A stretch of 64,000 nt of DNA, from assembly GCF_014596445.1 (NCBI RefSeq), contig NZ_MECL01000136.1:16925-80924 (forward strand), in the 5' to 3' direction. Positions 45,539 through 53,388 of this stretch are shown here, in pieces. Under the pieces are notes generated by a model that was not told the DNA's origin, made no database searches, and was given only the letters and a program-made list of their open reading frames with translations. Positions within the stretch are counted from its first letter, which is position 1, and each line of letters begins with the position of its first letter. The DNA comes from Streptomyces sp. CBMA29. GTDB lineage: Bacteria; Actinomycetota; Actinomycetes; Streptomycetales; Streptomycetaceae. The translations under genes were made by a program, and so were the position numbers.

Positions 45539-46252
45539 CCCGGCGCGGGCCTGATGATCTGCGGGTTTTGTCGGTGGTGGTTCGGCATCGTGATGTCAGT
45601 TCGGTAGGTGCGCTGTCCGTGCTGTTCAGCTGATCGCGGTGAGTGGTTCGAGTGGTGACATAGATGCTGATTTGGTGCTGACGTTTTTGGTGATGGTGCT
45701 GGTCAGTTGGTTGCCGGTCGGTACAGCGTGAGATGTGTTGTCGCTGGTCAGGGCTGTGATGACAGGGGCTGGGTGCCGCCAGTTGGGGACGGGGGCCGCC
45801 GGTGTCGCCTTCTGCGGTGTGGGCTTCAGGCTGTAGCGGATGCCTGTTGCGGTGAGGCGGAGTTGTTCGCCGTTCTGAGCCGTGATGAGGGGGAAGAGCG
45901 GGCTGTCCGGGGCGCGGTCCCTGAGTTGTCCGTGGATGCTGGCTGCGGTGTTGTGACGGAGCAGTGATCTTCAGGGGGCTGGCTGCTTTGTTCTTGGGTC
46001 CTGTCTTTTGGTTGGGAGCTGGAGCTGGGGGAGCGCCGGCGTTGGGGTGTGGTTGGCGTGGGCTGGTGGGGTGTTCGGTTTGGTTGTTCTGATGGGTGGT
46101 CTGCGGTTCTGTAGTTGTGAGGGAATGATCTTGGTTTTGTCTCGGGTGTAATGGTGCGTCTGTCGGTCACCGGCGGGCTCGTGCCGGGCTGCTGGGTGGG
46201 GGCCAGATGTGGGGGTTCGGCCGGGGTGAGCTGTGAGGGCCATGGGGTGCTG
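45539..46252 (+). other. G/T-skewed gene-free stretch
   Basis: About 710 bases in which the plus strand is strongly enriched for G and T. The only open frames are low-complexity (Gly/Val or Pro/Thr/Ser) and are not supported. Similar in character to the patch at 40130-40300. Confidence 0.5.
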
Positions 46253-47143
46253 TCAGCCGGTGGGCGGTTTCTTTCTGGTGATCTTGACGACGCGTCGGCG
46301 TTTGATCTCGGCGGTCTCGTTGAGGCGGTCCAGTTGGAGGTAGTGCACGTTGCGCATGTGCAGGGCCTCTGCTTGGAAGTCCGTCTCGTTGACCGGGCGC
46401 CGTTTGGTCTGGATCAGCCCTGCGCCCTTCAGCTCCCGTAGCCCCTTGCTTCGCGTGTCCTCGCTGAGGGCGAACCGGGTGTCGGCTTCTCTGGGGCTGA
46501 ACCACAGCGGCTGCCCGCCCAGGCCCCCGTTCTCGGCCAGGAGGGCGAGGAACATGGCGACGCCGGCGCCGGAGAGCACCGCGATATGGCCTCGGGTCCA
46601 GAACGCCTGGGGGATCTGGATGTAGCGGTGGACGACGGCCCCAAGGCCCAGAAGGCCTTCTTCCTTTTCCTTCTTGGCAGCGGCTCCGGGGGCGATCCAC
46701 GGTTCACCGTTCCCGGTCTCGGACAGGACGGTCACCAGGTTGAGCCGGCCCGTCCTGGTAATGCTGATGTACTTGTTCTCCTCCAGCCACGCCTGGGCGT
46801 CGCTGATGCGGCGTGCTCCGGCGGTCTCGGGGTCGGGGAGATCGAGCACGGTGGCCCAGGCGCTGTTCCTGATGGATAGTTCACGGGCCTGGTCCTCACG
46901 CTGGAGCCAGAGGTAACTCAGGTAGAGCTTGAGGCGCACCTGGCCGCCGCGCCCGCCTCCGCGGAGCATCCGGGCCAGCGGTGGCGGCTCGTTCTCGAGT
47001 GAGGTCCGCTCCACAAAGCTGTAGCGGACCTGTGCCCTGCGCCGCCCGCTCCTGCCGGCGCTCTCAGCCATCTTCAGCGCACGGCCGCTCGGCGCTGCCG
47101 CCGTCCGGCTCCCGGTTTCTGGGGCCGAGGTTTCCGCCTGCAT
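46253..47143 (-). CDS. Double winged-helix protein, possible replication or partition factor
   Basis: 296 residues. After a basic tail, the first module (VRLKLYLSYLWLQREDQARELSIRNSAWATVLDLPDPETAGARRISDAQAWLEENKYISITRTGR) and a second one (ADTRFALSEDTRSKGLRELKGAGLIQTKRR) both look like winged helices. Two tandem winged helices are typical of plasmid initiators, but no Rep family can be named with confidence. An AT-rich region with four CGCTA-containing elements lies directly upstream. Found just outside the Tn7-like genes; it may belong to an older linear plasmid-like end. Confidence 0.65.
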   Translation of the reverse strand: MQAETSAPETGSRTAAAPSGRALKMAESAGRSGRRRAQVRYSFVERTSLENEPPPLARMLRGGGRGGQVRLKLYLSYLWLQREDQARELSIRNSAWATVLDLPDPETAGARRISDAQAWLEENKYISITRTGRLNLVTVLSETGNGEPWIAPGAAAKKEKEEGLLGLGAVVHRYIQIPQAFWTRGHIAVLSGAGVAMFLALLAENGGLGGQPLWFSPREADTRFALSEDTRSKGLRELKGAGLIQTKRRPVNETDFQAEALHMRNVHYLQLDRLNETAEIKRRRVVKITRKKPPTG

Positions 47144-47222
47144 CGGGTCACCCGCAGTCTAGAGTTAGTAGGAGAATTTAGTTCTGTAAGTACTGTAGTG
47201 CCGGGTGCTGAGGTATGTAAGG

Positions 47223-47300
47223 CCTGACGCTAGGGTGCCCACCTAGCGGGTCAGGAACGAGTTTCATCCGTCGCTAAGGTAGGGACTACACGCGACGCTA
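47223..47300. repeat. Iteron-like cluster of CGCTA elements with an inverted repeat
   Basis: Four copies of a CGCTA(A/G) motif lie within 80 bases: plus strand near 47229, 47272 and 47296, minus strand at 47241-47248. The first two form an imperfect stem (CCTGACGCTAGG / CCTAGCGGGTCAGG, 47223-47255). Located just upstream of the double winged-helix gene in AT-richer DNA, so an operator or iteron site for that protein is the simplest reading. Confidence 0.45.
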
Positions 47301-47374
47301 ATCTCAATGGCCTTGGCAGCGCCCTCCTCCGCGTGCTGTACTTCTTCTCAGGACGAGCCGAGAGGCCGCGGGGA

Positions 47375-47517
47375 GAGGTCGTGCCCCTCACCCCTGCGGT
47401 CACAGGGGCTTGTTCCAGGGTGAGTTGTGGTAGGCCGCGAGAGTTGTCCGCCAGGAGAACGGTTTCGATCGCGGGACGCTGGGTGAGGGTCGGCGAGGTT
47501 GTGCTCCTCGCTCCTTC
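47375..47517. repeat. Direct repeats, candidate transposon-end binding sites
   Basis: Two 23-bp direct repeats exactly 120 bp apart: GAGGTCGTGCCCCTC... at 47375-47397 and GAGGTTGTGCTCCTC... at 47495-47517, matching at about 17 of 23 positions. A weaker copy (GCGAGAGTTGTCCGCC) lies at 47437. Each carries a GAGG-N7-CCTC dyad. They sit immediately outside the 3' end of tniB, where Tn7-like elements carry TnsB/TniA binding sites. No terminal dinucleotide or target duplication could be fixed. Confidence 0.45.
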
Positions 47518-47535
47518 CCGCCACAAGACCCGATA

Positions 47536-47565
47536 CAGAGGCCCGGGCGATCGCCCGGGCCTCTG
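47536..47565. terminator. Perfect 30-bp palindrome after tniB
   Basis: Arms CAGAGGCCCGGGCGA and TCGCCCGGGCCTCTG, exactly symmetric and without spacer, 35 bases beyond the tniB stop. Most likely a transcription terminator for the tni operon; a role at the element end is possible. Confidence 0.6.
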
Positions 47566-47599
47566 TGCTGCCCGGCCCCCGCACCCGGCCGGCCCTTGC

Positions 47600-48715
47600 T
47601 CACCGGGGTCGGGGGCGGTGGTGCTGTTCGGCGAGGTGGTCCAGGCGGATGGTCTCGAGGGTGGTTTTGGTGATGCGTTCGGTGCCGTCGGTCAGGGCGG
47701 TGATGGAGGCTTGACGGATGAGTCGGGCGAGGCTGCCGATGCGTCCTGCGGTGCGCTGGTGGAGGTAGCCGGCCAGGGCGGGGAGGGTGCCGGGTGTGTG
47801 GTGGTGGAGGTCGAGGGCGTTTTCCATGGCGGTGATCAGGTCGTGGAAGGGCTCGTGCTGGCCGAGGCGGGCGGGGAACGCGCCGCAGTCGATGAGGGAG
47901 GCGCGGCCCGCGAGTTGGGCGCCGCGGACGCCGGTGAACAGGGGTGTGCCGGTGACGTCGATGCCGGCGTAGACGAAGGTCGCACCGATGCGTTCGGTGA
48001 GGTCTTTGATGAGGTCGGCGGTCTGGGCGCCGGTGGTGGTGCGGGGGTTGAGGCGGTGGATCTCGTCGATCATGACCAGTTGCACGCGGGCGGCGGTGTA
48101 GGTGTGGACGACGGCGTTGGTGATCTGTGCCTGGGACATGCGGTCGGTGACGGGGATGCCGAGGTAGCGGGCGAACTCCACGGCCAGGGTCTTGGCGCTG
48201 GCGGCGGGCGGCACCAGGACGTAGGCGACGGGGACGTGGCCGGCCGCCGCAGGGCCGTGGCGGCGGGTGTGGGCGAGGTGGCAGACCCGGCCGACCTGGA
48301 GCAGCGCGGTGGTTTTTCCTGCGGCGGCGGGGCCGGTGACGATCAGGGACGGGCGGGCGGTGACCGCCTGGTGCCGGCCGAGGAGCATCAGCGTGCGGAC
48401 GTCTCTGGCGAGCGCCTCGATGACCGGGGTGCGCACGGTCACGAATCGCGAGTGGTAGGCGAGGCGTTCGTCCAGGGTGCGGGGCGGCGCCCCGGGCAGA
48501 GGAGGGGCGGCTACCGGAGCGGTCACGAAGGCTTCGAAGCCGTCCCAGGTCGTCACCGCCCCCTGGAGCGTCCCTTCATTTGAAGCGCCGTCGCGGTCGA
48601 CGCTGTTGACCGCGACGGCTGCCGTGTTCGCTGCGAGCCCGGGGGAGCGGCGGTTCGTGCCCGCCGTCTGTCGGCTGGCCGCCGGTGCGGCGGCGGATCT
48701 TTGTCGGGGGTTCAC
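47600..48715 (-). CDS. tniB: TniB/TnsC-family AAA+ transposition ATPase
   Basis: 371 residues from a GTG at 48715 that overlaps the tniA stop. Walker A IVTGPAAAGKTTALLQVGR and Walker B VQLVMIDEIHRLN are intact, followed by a sensor strand FVYAGIDVTG and a helical AAA+ lid (RIGSLARLIRQASITALTDG). TniB/TnsC proteins assemble on target DNA, receive the signal from TniQ and activate the transposase. Last gene of the operon, followed by a 30-bp palindrome. Confidence 0.9.
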   Translation of the reverse strand: MNPRQRSAAAPAASRQTAGTNRRSPGLAANTAAVAVNSVDRDGASNEGTLQGAVTTWDGFEAFVTAPVAAPPLPGAPPRTLDERLAYHSRFVTVRTPVIEALARDVRTLMLLGRHQAVTARPSLIVTGPAAAGKTTALLQVGRVCHLAHTRRHGPAAAGHVPVAYVLVPPAASAKTLAVEFARYLGIPVTDRMSQAQITNAVVHTYTAARVQLVMIDEIHRLNPRTTTGAQTADLIKDLTERIGATFVYAGIDVTGTPLFTGVRGAQLAGRASLIDCGAFPARLGQHEPFHDLITAMENALDLHHHTPGTLPALAGYLHQRTAGRIGSLARLIRQASITALTDGTERITKTTLETIRLDHLAEQHHRPRPR

Positions 48716-50979
48716 CACTGTTCGGCCTCCGCTTCGGCGTCCCACAGTCCGTATCCGCCGGGCGCAGGCCCGCCCGCCGCGGCCGTGGTGGGAGCTGTGC
48801 TGTCCTGCAGGCCTGGCCCGCTCCCCTCGTTCTGGGTGTCCGGGTCGGTGCCGGTGACGTCGTCGAGGCTGTCGCCCGGATCCCACGACTGCGCCGGCTC
48901 GTCGGGTTGGGTCTGCGAGGGAGGCGTCGGATCTGCTGCCGGGCCGTGGCCGGCCTTCACCCGGGTCCGCGGCCCTGCAGGGTCTGCGTCAGATCCTGCG
49001 TCGGCTTCCGGGCCAGCCGGGTGCCGTTGGCCGGGCAGACCCATCAGATCGGGCAGCACAGCTACCTGCTTGGGGCGGTGGCCGAGACGGTTGCTCTTGC
49101 CGCTCTTGCCGCTCGTGCCAGGTTCGTTGCCGGCGGTGTCGCGGGTGCGGCGCAGGAGTTGGTCGAGGGCGTCGGCGAGGTCGGCCTCGTGTTGGTCGCG
49201 GTCGCCACGCTGCTCGACTTCGTTTTGGATGTGGTGCCAGATCTGGTCGTTGAAGGGCTGGTGGACGTGGGCGCGGTGGATCCAGGGAATTTCGTGGAGT
49301 TTTCCGTCGGGCAGGCGGACCCAGATCTGGCGGGGGTCGTGGGGGTTGTGGTGGATCTCCCAGCGGCCGTCCTTGGCGGTGACGGGGGAGCGCTGGCCGC
49401 GGTGGGGGTTCAGGTCGTTGTGGTCGTAGGTGCGGTAGTCGATGCGGATGCCGCGTTCGGTGATGGGCTGCCAGCGCACGGGGAGCAGTTCGAGGTAGTC
49501 CGCTGCTGTCAGGGGCAGGGGTACGTAGCCGCACAGGGCGACCAGGGCGGCCCACATCTGGTTGGGGGTGATCGCGGTCTTGGGCAGGACGGGGTGGCGC
49601 AGGCCGTCGTGGGGGCGGTTCTGCCAGCCGCAGGTGATCCATTCGTCGAGGAAGTCCTGCAACTGCGGGATCGTCCACTGTGCCTCGGCCGCCGCGTCCT
49701 TGCCGCGGCGCAGGGTGTTGGAGCCGGTGTGGCCGGCGACGTGCTGGCACAGCAGGTCGTTGATCGAGCCGAAGGTCCGCTCCACCACGGCCTTGGCCTG
49801 CGGCCGCCGCGGCGGGGCGGGCTGCACGCTCACCCCGAGGGTCTCGCAGGCGGCGACGAAGCCTTGCGAGAGGTAGATCTTTCCGCGGTCGACGACGATC
49901 GTCTCGGGCACGATCACGGGGCGGGCGGCCGCGCCCTCCAGGCGCTCGTCCAGGGACAGCATCCGCTGGTAGGGCACCTGTGCCCGGGACAGCTTGAGGG
50001 CGTCGGGCCAGGTGGGACGTGCGGGGTGGGGGACGGCCATCTCCGCGAGCAGCAGGGCGGCGTCGACGGCTTTGGTGCTGTGCGGGCGCAGGACGGCGGC
50101 CAGGATGGAGCGGGTGGCGACGTCGACGGCGATGGTCAGCTCCGGACGGCCCAGGGAGCCGTCTTCCAGGACGGCCATGATGTCCAGGCGGGTGGTGTCG
50201 ATCTGGACCTGCTCGCCGGGCCGCAGCACCAGCGGCGCGCTCGAGGCGCGGGCGGGCGCGGTGGCCGTGCGCGCGGGGCGGCCCGGCAGTTCGGCGGGGT
50301 CGGCGAGTGCGTTGACCAGCCGGTAGAACGACGACGCCGGCGGCAGCACCACTACCCCTGTTCCGTGGGTCTGGTCCAGGATCTGCCCGGTCAGCACCCG
50401 CAGGCCCTTCACCGTCCCCTTCGACCGTCCGCGCTGGCGCCGCAGCGCCTCCAACAGCGCGGCCACCACCCGCTCGTCCGCCCGCCCGGTCGCGCTCGAG
50501 GGTTTGGCACTGCGCTTGTCGACCAGGCCCCACAAGCCCTGCTTGCGGTAGGCGTGCCGCATCCGCTCCACCGTCGTCCGCGTCACCCTGGTGAAGCCCA
50601 GCGCGGTCATCTCCCTGGCTTTGGCCTCATCCCGCTGAGCCAGCGTCCACCGCTGCGGGTCGTACTCCGGCCGCCCGCTCTGGCCCTCGCGGCTGCCCGC
50701 GGGGTGTGGAAGGCCGGTCTCCACCTCCCGGATGTGCGGCAGCCACGCCAGCGCCCGCTGCTGCGCCGTCAGCGGCACCGTCTCGAACAACCCCCACTGC
50801 GGCACCGCGTCCGGGACCCGCCCGCCCACTACCTCAAGGCCGGGATCGGCGAACAGCCGGCCCGCCAGGAGCGTCTTCTCGCTGCCGTCCTCCCGCAGCA
50901 GGTACACCCGCTGGCCCTGCAGCGCGGCGACCTGCCAGGTCTGCCCCAGGTGGACGACGTGCGCGCCGACCTCCACCAC
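48712..50979 (-). CDS. tniA: TniA/TnsB-type DDE transposase
   Basis: 755 residues. N-terminal DNA-binding helices (TALGFTRVTRTTVERMRHAYRKQGLWGLVDKR) precede an rve/DDE core with Asp261 (QIDTTRLD), Asp364 (IVVDRGKIY) and Glu400 (AVVERTFGSIN), a DD35E spacing. A Mu-type beta-barrel domain follows (WQPITERGIRIDYRTYDHNDL, GRWEIHHNPHDPRQIWVRLPDG). The acidic, Pro/Thr-rich tail of about 130 residues is long and probably contacts TniB. All catalytic residues are intact, so the transposase could be active. Confidence 0.93.
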   Translation of the reverse strand: MVEVGAHVVHLGQTWQVAALQGQRVYLLREDGSEKTLLAGRLFADPGLEVVGGRVPDAVPQWGLFETVPLTAQQRALAWLPHIREVETGLPHPAGSREGQSGRPEYDPQRWTLAQRDEAKAREMTALGFTRVTRTTVERMRHAYRKQGLWGLVDKRSAKPSSATGRADERVVAALLEALRRQRGRSKGTVKGLRVLTGQILDQTHGTGVVVLPPASSFYRLVNALADPAELPGRPARTATAPARASSAPLVLRPGEQVQIDTTRLDIMAVLEDGSLGRPELTIAVDVATRSILAAVLRPHSTKAVDAALLLAEMAVPHPARPTWPDALKLSRAQVPYQRMLSLDERLEGAAARPVIVPETIVVDRGKIYLSQGFVAACETLGVSVQPAPPRRPQAKAVVERTFGSINDLLCQHVAGHTGSNTLRRGKDAAAEAQWTIPQLQDFLDEWITCGWQNRPHDGLRHPVLPKTAITPNQMWAALVALCGYVPLPLTAADYLELLPVRWQPITERGIRIDYRTYDHNDLNPHRGQRSPVTAKDGRWEIHHNPHDPRQIWVRLPDGKLHEIPWIHRAHVHQPFNDQIWHHIQNEVEQRGDRDQHEADLADALDQLLRRTRDTAGNEPGTSGKSGKSNRLGHRPKQVAVLPDLMGLPGQRHPAGPEADAGSDADPAGPRTRVKAGHGPAADPTPPSQTQPDEPAQSWDPGDSLDDVTGTDPDTQNEGSGPGLQDSTAPTTAAAGGPAPGGYGLWDAEAEAEQW

Positions 50980-51012
50980 CGGCCGCCCGCCGCGGCGCGC
51001 CCCCCATCGTGC

Positions 51013-51885
51013 TCACTGCCGGCCATTCCCTCTGCTCTGCCCGCCGGCACCGGCCGGCCGGGCAGTTGCACCGTCTGGGCTTCCCGTACCGGCGTGTGCC
51101 AGCGCCTGTTCATGGAGCGGCTCGTCCAGTCGGATCGTCAGCTTTCCCGACCACAGGGCGTGGTACACGGCCGGCAGCACCTGCAGCGAATCACCCACTG
51201 CCGCCACGCCCTCGGCCAGCGGCCGGGGCACGGCGAACGCACCGGCCACCGCCGCCCGCAGCTGCGGACTGCCGGCGTTGCGGGGATGGCGGTAGCCGGC
51301 CAGCCACCGCAGATTCGCCTCTGTCACCGGATCGGGCGGAGCGAGACGCCGGTAGGACCAGCCCACTGCCGCGCATGCCGCTTGGAGCACCTGCGCGGCC
51401 CCCTGCGCCCGGGCACCGCCGGAGCCCGGGGCCGCGGGGCAGTCGGCGAGCAGCCCGGTGCCGTCGGCGTACCGGGCAAACAACTGCGGCACCCAGGAAC
51501 GGACCCTCCCGTCTCCGGGATCGCGCCACACGATGCGCACTGGACGCGCCGCCAGCCCCGTCACCGCCGGGTCCCGGTCCAGGACCATCAACTGCGTACG
51601 CATCGCCACCGATCCGTGCGCCACATGACCGCCAGTGGTCGCCGACCACCACCAGCCCGGCCCCCACCTGCGCCCCGGCACCACCGGGAACGCCGCCACC
51701 GGCGGCAGATCCTCAAACCGCACCACGGGTGCGGTCTGCTCCCACCGCTGCTGCACCAGCACGCCGTCCGCGCCGGCGAACAGGGCCTCCACGTCAGCGG
51801 CCCACCCAGGCAGCACCCCGGCACCGGCCGCGGCACTGGGGCCTGCTCGTTCTGCCTCTCGGCTTGCGGACTGTTTCCCCTCCAC
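51013..51885 (-). CDS. TnsA-like endonuclease subunit with degenerate active site
   Basis: 290 residues from GTG 51885. The actinobacterial TnsA-like framework is recognisable: GWWWSATTGGHV, LMVLDRDPAVTGLA, ARYADGTGLLADC, VGWSYRR and NLRWLAGYRHPRN. However, the catalytic positions are altered. Where the family normally has a Glu (YESWLERD-type) this protein has AHGSVAMRT, and the Asp of the PDF-type motif is Gln134 (VPQLF). No Lys follows the third strand. It may be a structural relic that still bridges TniA and TniB. The C-terminal 80 residues are Pro/Ala/Gly-rich. Confidence 0.75.
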   Translation of the reverse strand: MEGKQSASREAERAGPSAAAGAGVLPGWAADVEALFAGADGVLVQQRWEQTAPVVRFEDLPPVAAFPVVPGRRWGPGWWWSATTGGHVAHGSVAMRTQLMVLDRDPAVTGLAARPVRIVWRDPGDGRVRSWVPQLFARYADGTGLLADCPAAPGSGGARAQGAAQVLQAACAAVGWSYRRLAPPDPVTEANLRWLAGYRHPRNAGSPQLRAAVAGAFAVPRPLAEGVAAVGDSLQVLPAVYHALWSGKLTIRLDEPLHEQALAHAGTGSPDGATARPAGAGGQSRGNGRQ

Positions 51886-51965
51886 AGCCGACAGCCAAGT
51901 CCACGCTCACCGCGCCCGAGCACGGTCCAGCTGCTTTCACCCGAACGAATGACACAGCCCTCCAT

Positions 51966-53360
51966 TCAGTAGCTGGCGCGACCTGCCACACGAGGGCGGG
52001 TGGCGAGCTGGCTGCCCAGGTCGAAGCCATCCCCGCGCCGGTAGGAGACCATGGCGGCGCGGCCGTGGCGGTCGCGGTACAGGCGCCGGACCATGGGCGC
52101 GCCGCCGCCGTTGCTGCCGCTTCCGCGCGCGGCTCCGGCCTGTTCGGCAAGGGCGCGCAGCTGGACCCGAGCGGAGGCGGGGCGGTGGTCGGCGCGCAGC
52201 CACCATGGGTCCAGGCCGTACCCGTTGGGGTGCTGCTGCCCGCGGCGTATGCGGGTGAACGCGCCCATGCAGTCCAGCAGCGGCCCGGCATGTAGCGGGC
52301 CGCCCAGCACCAGCCCCGTCTGCGGGGCCTGGCCGGTGTTGGCCAGCCAGGGCCGCCCCAGCCGTACCGCCAGTTCGCGGAAGAACGCCCCATCGGGTCG
52401 GAACGGGTGAACCGGCCCGCCGCGCCCGTGGTCGTCCCAGATCCGTTCCTGCATGCCGGGGTCGAGCAGCACGGCGGCCAGCGCCACCGTCTCGGGAAAG
52501 ACCACCGCGTCACGGGCAACGATCCGCCACCACCAGAACCGCGGCCCGGCATCCCCGCCCGCGAGCGCGTGCAGGCGAACCGGCCAGATCTGCTCCTGCT
52601 CCCACTCCAGGGCGTGCTCCCACCACGCACACACCACCGCATGGGACAGAGCGAACACCCTTCCCGGATCGGCCCCGGCCGCAGCCGCGGTCCGGGCGAC
52701 CTTCGGCCAGGCCCGCTGCGCCGCGGCGACCTCCGGGGCCGCGCGCAGGTACAGGTGGTGGTGGCGGTGCCTGTCCCCGGCGGTGAGCATCCACCGTTGG
52801 TGGCGGGCACAGACCCGTTGCCACGGCGCGACGTACCGCACGACCACGCTGTCCTGCCCGGACCGGACGGCCGTGCACAGCGCGCACCCGTACGCCACCG
52901 GCCCGTGCTCCCCGGCCGAGGCGACCTTCCACCGGCCCGCCGGTCTGCCGGAGTCGGCCGCCTCGCCGCGCAGGGCCGGCGAACCGGGTGCCGGTGGCAG
53001 CGGTTCGCCGGTGAACGCGGGCAGCGCCTGGACTAGGGCCCGTTCGCTGACTCCGCCGAGCTGGGCCAGTCGTTGCTGGCCTGCTGGGTTGAGCAGGATC
53101 TCGGCGTCGTCGCGCGGGCCGAGATCGTCCCTGGGCCGGGAGCCGGTCCAGGTCCACCAGGGCAGGAGCGCGGCGGGTTCCATGCCGTAGCGTCCGGCGA
53201 TCCGGGACAGGTACGACCACGTTGTCTCCCCGGCCACCGGGGCGACCCGCAGCACCGCGGGCCACCGCGGGCCGGAGGGCCGGTTGGGCAGCGCTGCGGG
53301 GACCGGCGGCCTGATCGGTATGTGCCGGGCGCCGCTCCTGCGTCCTGGCGCCGGGGACAC
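51966..53360 (-). CDS. tniQ: TniQ-family target-selection protein
   Basis: 464 residues from GTG 53360 (no strong ribosome site; an ATG at 53385 is out of frame). N-terminal TniQ motif PVAGETTWSYLSRIAGRYGM, then a zinc ribbon with Cys159, Cys162, Cys184 and His187 (CALC...CARH). The C-terminal half has WEQEQIWPVRLHAL and IVARDAVVFPETVALAAVLLD, also found in the second TniQ at 57495. Acts upstream of TniB in choosing the target. Second gene of the operon. Confidence 0.88.
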   Translation of the reverse strand: MSPAPGRRSGARHIPIRPPVPAALPNRPSGPRWPAVLRVAPVAGETTWSYLSRIAGRYGMEPAALLPWWTWTGSRPRDDLGPRDDAEILLNPAGQQRLAQLGGVSERALVQALPAFTGEPLPPAPGSPALRGEAADSGRPAGRWKVASAGEHGPVAYGCALCTAVRSGQDSVVVRYVAPWQRVCARHQRWMLTAGDRHRHHHLYLRAAPEVAAAQRAWPKVARTAAAAGADPGRVFALSHAVVCAWWEHALEWEQEQIWPVRLHALAGGDAGPRFWWWRIVARDAVVFPETVALAAVLLDPGMQERIWDDHGRGGPVHPFRPDGAFFRELAVRLGRPWLANTGQAPQTGLVLGGPLHAGPLLDCMGAFTRIRRGQQHPNGYGLDPWWLRADHRPASARVQLRALAEQAGAARGSGSNGGGAPMVRRLYRDRHGRAAMVSYRRGDGFDLGSQLATRPRVAGRASY

Positions 53361-53388
53361 GGCCCGGGGGAGTGGACTCGGTCATGAT

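Noticed and set aside
45826..46170. Minus-strand frame rich in Thr/Pro/Ser in the G/T-skewed region
   Set aside because: Composition explained by base skew; no ribosome site or recognisable domain.
48685..51972. Very long plus-strand open frame of about 1,095 codons antisense to the tni genes
   Set aside because: It is a shadow of tniB/tniA/tnsA codon bias: Arg/Gly/Pro/Val-rich with no domain, while the minus strand carries complete DDE, AAA+ and TnsA-like signatures.
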